Shown here in pieces: positions 37,604 through 46,244 of a DNA stretch of 64,000 nt. The first letter of the stretch is position 1, and the number at the start of each line of letters is the position of its first letter. Position numbers and translations under genes: made by a program. The DNA lies in contig NZ_CP012697.1 in NCBI RefSeq assembly GCF_001314225.1, positions 1,488,001 to 1,552,000 on the forward strand. The letters run 5' to 3'. The notes under the pieces were generated by a model. That model worked only from the letters and a program-made list of their open reading frames with translations. It was not told the origin of the DNA and did no database searches. Source of the DNA: Microbacterium sp. No. 7. Lineage in GTDB: Bacteria > Actinomycetota > Actinomycetes > Actinomycetales > Microbacteriaceae.

Positions 37604-37691
37604 GGGGGACTCCTCGATCGGGTCGGCTGTCTCTGGGAGAGTAGCCGGTGCCGCCGGCCCCGGCCGCTCCTCGCGCGCCTACGCTGGATGC

Positions 37692-38336
37692 ATGGCACGG
37701 GTTCTCATCGTCGGCGGGCACGGGAAGGTCGCGCGGCTGCTGCTGCCGCTGCTGGCGGAGCGAGGGGATGCCGTGACCGCGGCCGTCCGCAACCCCGCGC
37801 ACGCCGCGGACGTCGAGGCCGCGGGCGCGACGGCGCTCGTCGCCGACGTCGAGACGCTCGGCACCGGCGAGATCGCCGCCCTCGTCGCGGGCTCCGACGC
37901 CGTCGTGTGGTCGGCAGGCGCGGGCGGCGGCGACCCGGCGCGCACCTATGCGGTCGATCGCGACGCCGCGATCCGCACCGTCGACGCCGCGCAGCGGGCC
38001 GGCGTGCGGCGCTTCGTGACGGTCTCGTACTTCGGTGCGCGGCCCGACCACGGCGTCGATCCCGGCGACTCGTTCTTCCCCTACGCCGAGGCGAAGGCCG
38101 CCGCCGACGAGCACGTGCGCGCATCGGGGCTCGACTGGACGGTCCTCGGCCCCAGCACCCTCACGCTCGAGCCCGGCACGGGGCTGATCGACACGGCATC
38201 CGCGTCGTCGGGCCGCGTCTCGCGCGAGAACGTCGCCCTGACCATCCGCGCCGCGCTCGACGACGACACGACGATCGGCCGCACCATCCGCTTCAACGAC
38301 GGCGACACCCCGATCGCCGCCGCGATCGCGGGCTGA
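37692..38336 (+). CDS. NAD(P)H-binding atypical SDR
   Basis: 214 residues. Dinucleotide motif VLIVGGHGKVARLL at the N-terminus and NAD(P)H-binding pattern (DAVVWSAGAGGGDPARTYAVD, RFVTVSYFGA, YAEAKAAADE with a Y-x3-K pair). TACGCT (37680-37685) ends 6 nt before the ATG, so leaderless. Related in fold to the protein at 561-1202. Substrate unknown. Confidence 0.83.
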   Translation: MARVLIVGGHGKVARLLLPLLAERGDAVTAAVRNPAHAADVEAAGATALVADVETLGTGEIAALVAGSDAVVWSAGAGGGDPARTYAVDRDAAIRTVDAAQRAGVRRFVTVSYFGARPDHGVDPGDSFFPYAEAKAAADEHVRASGLDWTVLGPSTLTLEPGTGLIDTASASSGRVSRENVALTIRAALDDDTTIGRTIRFNDGDTPIAAAIAG

Positions 38337-38348
38337 GCGCCGCCACCG

Positions 38349-38401
38349 ACCTCGGAGGATCGCGCGGACGTCGGACCCGATCGGGGGATATCCTCCGAGG
38401 T
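38349..38401. repeat. 12-bp inverted repeat with a degenerate third copy
   Basis: ACCTCGGAGGAT (38349-38360) and ATCCTCCGAGGT (38390-38401) are exact reverse complements with a 29-nt spacer. A diverged tandem unit, ATTCTCCGGAGTTCG, follows at about 38409. Located after the SDR gene, before a leaderless promoter; either a terminator-like fold or an intergenic repeat. Confidence 0.55.
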
Positions 38402-38470
38402 TCGTGGGATTCTCCGGAGTTCGGGACCGGGCGGGGATGCCGGAGCCCGGTGCCCGCGTACCCTGTCAGC

Positions 38471-39061
38471 ATGCCGCGACTGCACGCCGACGCCGACCGC
38501 GCCCAGTGGGTGCCCGTGACCGAGTCGTACGGGCTCGCGGGTAGGCGGGCACGGAAGAAGGCGATCCGCATGCTGCTGGGACAGGCGAACGCCGCGATGG
38601 GAGCCGTCCCGCGGCCGGGCGGAGGGGTCGCCGCATGGGCGCTGAGCCAGGCGACGCCGTGGCTCATGCGCCGGGCCGCCGGCCGCGTGCTCGCCTGGGT
38701 GTGGAAGGCGGAGCCCGAGTTGCTCGTGGTCATGGCGCAGGTGCAGGAGGCCACGCCCCAGGTGCGCACGGCGCGCGCGATGATGCCCATGGAGTACGAC
38801 GACACCGTCGACTTCCGCAGCCCGCACCTCGGCGTGGGGGAGAAGCTCGAGCTGCCCATGCCGTCGAACGGCGCGCCCCCGCTGGCGACCTACACCTGGG
38901 ACACGGGCACGCACCTCGTGACCGTCACGGCCGTGTGCTCCGATCGCGAGCGCTTCGGCACCGTCATCGGCGCGGTCGACGAGCTCGCCCGCACCGTGCG
39001 GATCGCCGACGACCTCACGATCGGCGCGTCGCCGACCGTCCTGCGGATCGACCCGAGCTGA
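38471..39061 (+). CDS. Hypothetical protein
   Basis: 196 residues, start ATG (MPRLHADADR). TACCCT (38459-38464) ends 6 nt before it, so leaderless. N-terminal half is basic with LLGQANAAMGAV and WALSQATPWLMRRAAGRVLAW, possibly amphipathic; the second half is beta-rich (LELPMPSNGAPPLATYTWDTG, HLVTVTAVCSD). No domain recognised. Overlaps the convergent AI-2E family gene by 47 nt. Confidence 0.6.
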   Translation: MPRLHADADRAQWVPVTESYGLAGRRARKKAIRMLLGQANAAMGAVPRPGGGVAAWALSQATPWLMRRAAGRVLAWVWKAEPELLVVMAQVQEATPQVRTARAMMPMEYDDTVDFRSPHLGVGEKLELPMPSNGAPPLATYTWDTGTHLVTVTAVCSDRERFGTVIGAVDELARTVRIADDLTIGASPTVLRIDPS

Positions 39062-40178
39062 CGGGGCCGGCGGTCCGCGCGGGCGGGGCGCCCGGCGCGG
39101 CGTCGTCCTCGCCGCTCAGCCAGCGCAGCCACCGCCGGTCGGGATAGGGCTCCAGCAGCAGCGCGCGCGTGAGCAGCGTCAGCGGGATCGCCAGGATCGC
39201 GCCGAGCGGGCCGACCACGAGGGTCCAGAACACGACGGAGAAGAAGCTCAGCGTGAGCGTGATGTCCACGGCATCCGACACGAACTTCGGCTGGATCATG
39301 ACCTGCAGCGTCACGTTGACGACGCAGTAGATCGCGACGACCGCGAGCATGAGCGGCCAGCCCCCTACGACGAGCGCGAGGACGGCGGGCGGCACGAGCC
39401 CGAGCACGAAGCCGATGTTGGGGATGAAGTTCGTGACGAAGGCGAGGATCGCCCACACGATCGGGGCCGGCACCTGCAGCGCCCACAGTGCGAGGCCGTC
39501 GATGATCGCGACGATCGCGCCGAACGTCGCGTTGACGACGTAATACGTGCGCACGCCGCGGTTGAACGCCCGGAAGCGCTGCATCGTCCCGGTGATCGAC
39601 GAGCCGAAGCGGGCCTCGGCACGCGCGTAGCGGGCGCCGTCGGCGGCCATGAAGATCACATAGGCGAGCACGAAGAAGAACGCCATCAGCACGCTCAGCA
39701 CGGCGTTGCCGGTCGATGCGGCGAGCGACGCGAGGGAGCCGGGGTCGAGCACGGATGCCACGGCGTCGGCCGCCTGCCGCTCGAACCCGACGTCGCGCAG
39801 CCACGTCATGATGCCGTCGGCGGCCGCGCGCAGCTCGGGCGCGAAGTCGACGACGAGACGCGTGAACTGGATGGCGGCGAACGCCAGCATCGCCGCGAGC
39901 GCCGCCAGCACGAGGTAGGCGACCGCGATGACCGCCGACGTCGCGGCCCAGCTCGGCCATCCGCGCCGCTCGAGCGGGTGTCGCACGGGATGGCAGATGA
40001 TCGCGATCACGGCGCCGAGCAGGAGCGGGCCGAGCACGTCGCGGGCGAGGAACAGGCCGACGAGCACGATGACGCCGGCCGCGAGCGTCAGGAGGATGCG
40101 CGTCGGCGCGGCGAGCGCCGGCGCCGCGGGGGCGGGCGATGCGGGAGGAGGGGCGGGGGCCGGCGCGCGACGCTTCAC
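39015..40178 (-). CDS. AI-2E family transporter (YdiK/TqsA-like)
   Basis: 387 residues from GTG. Pro/Ala-rich N-terminal tail (1-25), then about eight membrane helices with the conserved PxxP-type GPLGAILAIPLTLLTRALLLE near the end and FVTNFIPNIGFVLGLVPPAVL in the middle. Family members export or exchange small molecules; substrate unknown. TACACT (40185-40190) ends 6 nt before the start, so leaderless. Its 3' end overlaps the convergent gene by 47 nt. Confidence 0.85.
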   Translation of the reverse strand: MKRRAPAPAPPPASPAPAAPALAAPTRILLTLAAGVIVLVGLFLARDVLGPLLLGAVIAIICHPVRHPLERRGWPSWAATSAVIAVAYLVLAALAAMLAFAAIQFTRLVVDFAPELRAAADGIMTWLRDVGFERQAADAVASVLDPGSLASLAASTGNAVLSVLMAFFFVLAYVIFMAADGARYARAEARFGSSITGTMQRFRAFNRGVRTYYVVNATFGAIVAIIDGLALWALQVPAPIVWAILAFVTNFIPNIGFVLGLVPPAVLALVVGGWPLMLAVVAIYCVVNVTLQVMIQPKFVSDAVDITLTLSFFSVVFWTLVVGPLGAILAIPLTLLTRALLLEPYPDRRWLRWLSGEDDAAPGAPPARTAGPVSSGRSAGRSATRRS

Positions 40179-40247
40179 GGCGTCAGTGTATCCGGCGGCC
40201 CGGACCCGCCACCCGCGGGCGCTCCCGGCCCCGCGCGCGGCGCGGGG

Positions 40248-41360
40248 CTATGCCGCGAACGAGCGGCTGAACGACTGCCCGCCGCTCACGCGACGGCGCA
40301 TGTCGGCGAGCCGCGCGAGCTCGTAGCGCTGCAGGCCCTCGACGGGGGACGCCGCGTCGCGCAGCGCATGGGCGAGCGCCTCGGCGTCGGTCACGGCCTC
40401 CTCGAACCCTGCGCCGGTCATGGGCGTCTGCGCGTGCGCGGCGTCGCCGATCAGCGCGACCGGGCCGCTGACGACCCGGTCGGGGAGATACTCGGTGATG
40501 GGGGTCGCGATGACCTCGCGGGCGCGGAAGGCCGCTGCGACGGGACCGGCCCACGGCTCGGGCCACTCGTGCTCGACGACGCGGGCCATGCGCTCGTACA
40601 CGTCGTCGTCGATGTCGCGCACGCGCGGCGTGTAGTTCACCCGTGCCCCGTCGAGGGCGCCGAGCTCGCGCAGCAGGCCGTTCTGCGTGGGGTCGAAGAC
40701 GCCCCAGCCGAAGCTGTGCACGCTGTCGTCGGCCTGGATGAGCGGGTACACGGCGAGCATCCGGCGCCCGCCGCCCATGAAGTCGGGGCCCGAGATGTTG
40801 TTGCGCCGGCGCTCGGGCAGCTCCGACTGGCCGAGCCACACGACGTAGCCGGCGTAGTCGGCGTCGGGCCTGCTCGCGTCGACGTGACGTCGCGTGACGC
40901 TGCGATAGCCGTCGGCGCCGATGAGCAGCGGCGCGGTCCACGTGCGTCCCGCGGCGTCGCGCGCCCAGGCCTGCGCGTCGTGGTGTCCGACCTCGTCGAC
41001 GTGCACGTCCTCGACGATGCGGATCAGGGGCTCGGCGTCGGCGGCGCGACGGAGGGCCGTGTAGACGTCCCACCATGCGTGCGGGTAGGTGCCCTGTCGC
41101 ATGGCGCGGGCGCCGAGCTCGTCGGTGATGACGTCGCGGGCGCGGTCGCCCACGGTGCGGCCGAGGTCGCTCATGGCGACGAGGATCGCGACGCCGCGCT
41201 GCGTGCGGCCGTTCGTGCGCTCCAGCACGGTCGAGGGGATGCCGGCGTCCGCGAGGGCGAGGGCCGTCGTGAGGCCGCCCAGCGAGCCGCCGACGATGAG
41301 GGCGCCGTCGACGTCGGTGATCGTGTCGTCGACGGGAGGGGTGTCAGTGTTGCGGGTCAC
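40248..41360 (-). CDS. FAD-dependent monooxygenase (PHBH-like)
   Basis: 370 residues from GTG. FAD ADP-binding Rossmann motif VGGSLGGLTTALALADAG, E-R of VLERT, the DG motif LLIGADGYRSVTRR and the FAD-ribityl GD motif VALIGDAAHAQTPMTGAG. Group A flavin hydroxylase; the substrate is probably a small organic molecule. TAGAAT (41368-41373) ends 7 nt before the GTG, so it has its own leaderless promoter although the LuxR-type gene ends 22 nt upstream. Confidence 0.9.
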   Translation of the reverse strand: MTRNTDTPPVDDTITDVDGALIVGGSLGGLTTALALADAGIPSTVLERTNGRTQRGVAILVAMSDLGRTVGDRARDVITDELGARAMRQGTYPHAWWDVYTALRRAADAEPLIRIVEDVHVDEVGHHDAQAWARDAAGRTWTAPLLIGADGYRSVTRRHVDASRPDADYAGYVVWLGQSELPERRRNNISGPDFMGGGRRMLAVYPLIQADDSVHSFGWGVFDPTQNGLLRELGALDGARVNYTPRVRDIDDDVYERMARVVEHEWPEPWAGPVAAAFRAREVIATPITEYLPDRVVSGPVALIGDAAHAQTPMTGAGFEEAVTDAEALAHALRDAASPVEGLQRYELARLADMRRRVSGGQSFSRSFAA

Positions 41361-41382
41361 TCAATATATTCTATGAGACCCA

Positions 41383-42366
41383 TCATGGGAGGATGCCGAG
41401 TCTCCGTGCCTTGGCGACGGCCGCGTGGCGGGTCGACGCGTCGAGCTTCGCCATCGCCGACTGCAGGTAGGACTTGACCGTGGCCTCCTTCAGCGACAGC
41501 GACGCGCCGATCTCGGCGTTCGTCGCGCCGAGCGCCGCGCACGCGAGCACATCGGTCTCGCGGGGCGAGAGCCGGATGTCGGTCTGCTCGACCGGGGCGT
41601 CTCCGGCGAGTCCCGCGAGCCGTCGCTCCAGCGCCGACAGCCGGTCGCGCAGCGCGGGGTCGTCGACGGCGGCCGAGATGGCCCGGATCTCCGCGAACTC
41701 CGCGCGCAGCCGCTCCTTCGCCGACGCGTCGACGCCCGTCGGCGACGGCGTGGGGAAGGCGGCGAGGTGGCGGCGCACCTCGTCGCGCACGCGCAGCTCG
41801 ACCGCGAGCTCGGACGCCACCTGCATCGCCTCGCGCGCCGTGTTCTCGCCCAGCGAGGCCGACGTCCACGAGCCGCAGTAGAGCACGCCGCGCGGCACGC
41901 CCGCGACGAGCACGGGGACCGCGAACAGCGTCGAGATGCCCTCGCCGAGCACGGCCCGGTCGTAGTCGTGCGTGATGTACTTCGACGTCTTGTAGTCGAG
42001 CGTGAGCCGCGGTCGCCGCTCTACGAACGCCTTGCCGCCCAGCCCGCGGGCGGCCTGCACGCCGAGGCCCGTCAGATGCTGCGTGCGGTTGCCGACGACC
42101 GACGACACCACGATTGTGCCGGTGCTCTCGTACCCGCCGAAGGCGACGGGAAGACCCGTGCGCGTGACCAGCTGCGACACCGCGCGCGTGAGCAGATCGT
42201 CAGCCGAGGAGAGGACCCGAGGTGGCTGCAAGCGATACCTACTTCCGGGGGTGACATCCGTGTCGTCCGAATTCGTATCTTCGATCCTATCACCGCGCCG
42301 GTCGCAGCAGAACGGCGCGTCGGAGCCCGTCGCACGGGCGCTCACACGGTCAAGGGGGACAGACAT
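41383..42366 (-). CDS. GAF-LuxR transcriptional regulator
   Basis: 327 residues if starting at 42366, but that overlaps the divergent acyl-CoA synthetase start. TTG 42231 (282 residues) with a GGAAGTAGG upstream is a likelier start and leaves room for promoters. GAF-like domain (about 60-190, LPVAFGGYESTGTIVVSSVV, ISTLFAVPVLVAG) and C-terminal LuxR HTH (LSPRETDVLACAALGATNAE, then SLKEATVKSYLQSAMAKL). Divergent to the CoA-synthetase/acetate-transport operon, which it probably controls. Confidence 0.85.
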   Translation of the reverse strand: MSVPLDRVSARATGSDAPFCCDRRGDRIEDTNSDDTDVTPGSRYRLQPPRVLSSADDLLTRAVSQLVTRTGLPVAFGGYESTGTIVVSSVVGNRTQHLTGLGVQAARGLGGKAFVERRPRLTLDYKTSKYITHDYDRAVLGEGISTLFAVPVLVAGVPRGVLYCGSWTSASLGENTAREAMQVASELAVELRVRDEVRRHLAAFPTPSPTGVDASAKERLRAEFAEIRAISAAVDDPALRDRLSALERRLAGLAGDAPVEQTDIRLSPRETDVLACAALGATNAEIGASLSLKEATVKSYLQSAMAKLDASTRHAAVAKARRLGILP

Positions 42367-44269
42367 GGGGAACTACCGTTCGCTGTGGCAGCGCAGCGTC
42401 GACGAGCCGGCGGCCTTCTGGGCCGACGCGGCACGCGACGTCGAGTGGGTCACGGCGCCGACCGAGATCCTGCACGACCGGGGCGAGACGACCCGGTGGT
42501 TCGCGGACGGCACGCTGAACATGAGCGCGCTGGCCCTCGACCGGCACGTCGCCGCCGGCCGCGGCGAGCACATCGCGCTGCGCTACGACTCGGCGATGAC
42601 CGGCACGAAGAAGGCCTACAGCTACGCCGAGCTGCGCGACCGGGTCGCCGAGTTCGCGGGCGCCCTGCGCGAGATCGGCGTGGAGCAGGGCGATCGCGTG
42701 CTCATCTACCTGCCGATGACGCCCGAGGCGGTCATCGCGATGCTCGCGTGCGCCCGCCTCGGCGCGATCCACGCCGTCGTGTTCGGCGGCTTCGCCGCGA
42801 CCGAGCTCGCCGTGCGGATCGAGGACGCGCGGCCGCGCGTGATCGTCACGGCGTCGGGCGGGCTCGAGCCGGGCCGCGCCGTCGAGTACCTGCCGATGGT
42901 GCAGCGCGCCGTCGAGCAGACCGCCGGCATCGTCGAGCACGTCGTCGTGCGCCACCGCGCGGCCGTCCCCGGCGACGCCGACGCCCTGCGCGCGGCGCTC
43001 CCGCACGTCAGCGTGCACGACTGGGACGACCTGGTCGCGACCGCCGTGCCGGCCGCGCCCGTGCCGGTCGCCTCGACGCACCCGCTGTACATCCTGCACA
43101 CGTCGGGTACGACGGGCACGCCCAAGGGCATCGTCCGCGACACGGGCGGCTACGCGGTGGCGCTCACGTGGGCCATGCGCGGCATCTACGACATCGGCCC
43201 CGGCGACACGATGTTCACGGCATCCGACGTCGGCTGGGTCGTCGGCCACTCGTTCATCGTCTACGGACCGCTGCTCGCGGGCGGCACGACGATCCTCTAC
43301 GAGGGCAAGCCCGTCGGCACCCCGGACGCCGGGGTCTTCTGGCGCATCGTCGCCGAGTACGGCGTGAAGACGATGTTCACGGCGCCCACCGCGCTGCGCG
43401 CGATCCGTCGCGTCGACCCCGACCTGGAGGAGCTCGCCGCGCACGACATCTCGTGCCTGCAGGCCCTGTTCCTCGCGGGCGAGCGCCTCGACCCCGAGAC
43501 CTGGCACTGGGCGAACGAGGGGCTGCACGCGCCGATCGTCGACCACTGGTGGCAGACCGAGACCGGCTGGCCCGTCTGCGCCGTGCCGCGCGGCATCGAG
43601 CAGCTCGAGTCGAAGGCGGGCTCGACCGCCGTGCCCATGCCCGGCTACGACGTGCGCATCCTCGACAGCAAGGGGCGCGAGAAGACCGAGCCCGGCGCCG
43701 AGGGCAACATCGCCCTCAAGCTGCCGCTGCCCCCGGGCACGCTCGTGGGCGTGTGGGGCGACGAGCGGCGCTTCCGCGACGGCTACCTCAGCGCCTTCCC
43801 CGGCTACTACGCGACCGGCGACGCGGGGCACATCGACGAGGACGGCTACGTCTACGTCATGGGCCGCACCGACGACGTCATCAACGTCGCCGGTCACCGG
43901 TTGTCGACGGGCTCGCTCGAAGAGGTGCTCACGATGCACCACGCCGTCGCCGAATGCGCCGTGATCGGCGTGCACGACGAGCTCAAGGGCCAGCGCGCCG
44001 CGGGCTTCGTCACCCTCAAGGCTCACGAGACCGTCGACCTCGGCGTGCTCGAGAAGGAGCTCGTCGCCCTCGTGCGCGAGCACATCGGCCCCGTCGCCGC
44101 GTTCCGCGACGTCGTCGTGGTCGATCGGCTGCCGAAGACCCGCTCCGGGAAGATCCTGCGCAAGACCATGCGCCAGATCGTCGACGGCGAGCCCTACAAA
44201 GTGCCCCCCACCATCGAGGACCCCACGGTGCTCGATGCGCTCACCGCAGCAGTACGCATCACGAAATGA
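42365..44269 (+). CDS. Acyl-CoA synthetase, propionyl-/acetyl-CoA synthetase type
   Basis: 634-residue adenylate-forming enzyme making acyl-CoA from a short carboxylate, ATP and CoA. AMP-binding P-loop YILHTSGTTGTPKG, the A-domain VDHWWQTETGWP, GYYATGDAGHIDEDGYVYVMGR and the C-terminal lysine motif LPKTRSGKILRKT, where acetylation regulates homologues. PrpE-like rather than Acs-like from the N-terminus (MGNYRSLWQRSVDEPAAFWA). SD AAGGGGG. First gene of an operon with DUF485 and actP, the classic acs-yjcH-actP order. Confidence 0.92.
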   Translation: MGNYRSLWQRSVDEPAAFWADAARDVEWVTAPTEILHDRGETTRWFADGTLNMSALALDRHVAAGRGEHIALRYDSAMTGTKKAYSYAELRDRVAEFAGALREIGVEQGDRVLIYLPMTPEAVIAMLACARLGAIHAVVFGGFAATELAVRIEDARPRVIVTASGGLEPGRAVEYLPMVQRAVEQTAGIVEHVVVRHRAAVPGDADALRAALPHVSVHDWDDLVATAVPAAPVPVASTHPLYILHTSGTTGTPKGIVRDTGGYAVALTWAMRGIYDIGPGDTMFTASDVGWVVGHSFIVYGPLLAGGTTILYEGKPVGTPDAGVFWRIVAEYGVKTMFTAPTALRAIRRVDPDLEELAAHDISCLQALFLAGERLDPETWHWANEGLHAPIVDHWWQTETGWPVCAVPRGIEQLESKAGSTAVPMPGYDVRILDSKGREKTEPGAEGNIALKLPLPPGTLVGVWGDERRFRDGYLSAFPGYYATGDAGHIDEDGYVYVMGRTDDVINVAGHRLSTGSLEEVLTMHHAVAECAVIGVHDELKGQRAAGFVTLKAHETVDLGVLEKELVALVREHIGPVAAFRDVVVVDRLPKTRSGKILRKTMRQIVDGEPYKVPPTIEDPTVLDALTAAVRITK

Positions 44270-44283
44270 GGCAAGGAGGCCCC

Positions 44284-44631
44284 ATGTCCGCACCATCCGA
44301 GAATCCACCGGGCACCGTCATCGACTACGTCGCCGTCGAGAACTCGCCGCGTTTCCGCGAGCTGAAGAAGAAGCACCGCAGCGTCGTCTGGCCGCTGAGC
44401 GTGTTCTTCCTCGTCTGGTACTTCGTCTATGTCCTGCTCTCGTCGTTCGCGATCGACTTCATGGCCACGCGCGTGTGGGGCGACGTCACCGTCGGCCTCC
44501 TGCTGGGCCTCGGCCAGTTCGTCACGACCTTCGCGATCACGATGGGCTACGTCTGGTTCGCCAACAACCGGCTCGACCCGATGGCGGCCGAGATCCGCTC
44601 CGACCTCGAGCGTCAGGAGGCTCGCGCATGA
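44284..44631 (+). CDS. DUF485 membrane protein (YjcH family)
   Basis: 115 residues. Two membrane helices (about 38-58, VWPLSVFFLVWYFVYVLLSS, and 75-97, LLGLGQFVTTFAITMGYVWF) and the DUF485 FRELKKKHRS start. Accessory small subunit of ActP-type symporters. SD AAGGAGG; the stop overlaps the actP start (ATGA). Confidence 0.92.
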   Translation: MSAPSENPPGTVIDYVAVENSPRFRELKKKHRSVVWPLSVFFLVWYFVYVLLSSFAIDFMATRVWGDVTVGLLLGLGQFVTTFAITMGYVWFANNRLDPMAAEIRSDLERQEARA

Positions 44632-46244
44632 TCCCGGTGCTCGCCGCGGCGCCCGCCGCCACCGCCGAGAACAACCCGGTGCTGAACATCTCGATCTTCG
44701 GGGCGTTCGTCGCCGTGACGCTGTTCATCGTCATCCGCGCCAGCCGCAACAACAAGACGGCCGCCGACTACTACGCCGGCGGACGCTCCTTCACGGGCCC
44801 GCAGAACGGGTTCGCGATCGCGGGCGACTACCTGTCGGCGGCGTCGTTCCTCGGCATCGTCGGCGCGATCGCCATCAACGGCTACGACGGCTTCCTCTAC
44901 TCCATCGGATTCCTCGTGGCGTGGCTCGTCGCCCTGCTGCTGGTCGCGGAGCTCATGCGCAACACCGGCAAGTTCACGATGGCCGACGTGCTCTCGTTCC
45001 GGCTCCGCCAGACGCCCGTGCGCATGGCCGCGGCGATCTCGACCCTCGCGGTCTGCCTGTTCTACCTGCTCGCGCAGATGGCCGGAGCCGGCGGGCTCGT
45101 CTAGCTGCTGCTGGGCATCAACGACCGCATCGGCCAGTCGATCGTCGTCGCCGTCGTCGGCGTGCTGATGATCGTCTACGTGCTGGTCGGCGGCATGAAG
45201 GGCACCACGTGGGTGCAGATCGTCAAGGCGTTCCTGCTCATCGGCGGCGCCGTCGTCATGACCATCTGGGTGCTCGCGATCAACGGCTTCAGCCTCAACG
45301 CGGTGCTCGAGAGCGCGGTCGCCGCATCGGTGACCGACCCGAAGGACGCGATCCTCGCGCCCGGCCTGCAGTACGGCGCGAAGCCGCTCGACTTCATCTC
45401 GCTGTCGATCGCGCTCGTGCTCGGCACCGCCGGCCTGCCGCACGTGCTCATGCGCTTCTACACCGTGCCCACCGCGAAGGAGGCCCGCCGCTCGGTCGTG
45501 TGGGCGATCTGGCTCATCGGCCTGTTCTACCTGCTCACCCTCGTGCTCGGCTACGGCGCGGGCGCCCTGGTCGGCCCCGACGTGATCAAGAACGCGCCTG
45601 GCGGCGTCAACTCGGCGGCCCCGCTGCTGGCGCTCCAGCTGGGCGGGCCGATCCTGCTCGGCCTCATCTCGGCGGTCGCCTTCGCCACGATCCTCGCGGT
45701 CGTCGCGGGCCTCACGATCACGGCCGCCGCGTCGTTCGCGCACGACATCTACGCGAACGTGATCAAGAAGGGCAAGGTCAACCCCGACGGCGAGGTCAAG
45801 GTCGCCCGGCGCACGGTGATCGTCATCGGCGTGCTCGCGATCCTCGGCGGCATCGGCGTGCAGGGGCAGAACATCGCGTTCCTCGTCGCCCTCGCCTTCG
45901 CGGTCGCCGCGTCGGCGAACCTGCCGACGATCATCTACTCGCTGTTCTGGCGCCGGTTCACGACCCGCGGCGCGGTGTGGAGCATGTACGGCGGCCTCAT
46001 CTCGGCCGTCGGGCTCATCCTCATCTCGCCGGTGTTCTGGGGCACGCCCACGAGCGTGTTCGCCGACACGGGCGTGGCGATCTGGCCGCTGAACAACCCC
46101 GGCATCCTGTCCATCCCGCTCGGCTTCTTCCTGGGCTGGCTGGGCTCGGTCACCTCGAGCCGCAAGGAGGATGCCGTCAAGGCCGCCGAGATGGAGGTGC
46201 GCTCGCTCACGGGGCACGGCGCGGAGGGAGCGGTCAGTCACTGA
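44628..46244 (+). pseudogene. actP: ActP-like cation/acetate symporter interrupted by an in-frame TAG
   Basis: 539 codons in one frame, the normal length for solute:sodium symporters, but codon 159 (45102-45104) is TAG. Before it: NPVLNISIFGAFVAVTLFIV, YYAGGRSFTGPQNGFAIAGDYLSA, ending AGAGGLV. After it, in the same frame: LLLGINDRIGQSIVVAVVGV, GGMKGTTWVQIVKAFLLIG and the remaining helices. E. coli ActP has Gln at the equivalent position (recalled), so a single CAG to TAG transition fits. The 380 codons after the stop show no other lesion. Either a recent null, an assembly error, or readthrough. Confidence 0.88.
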
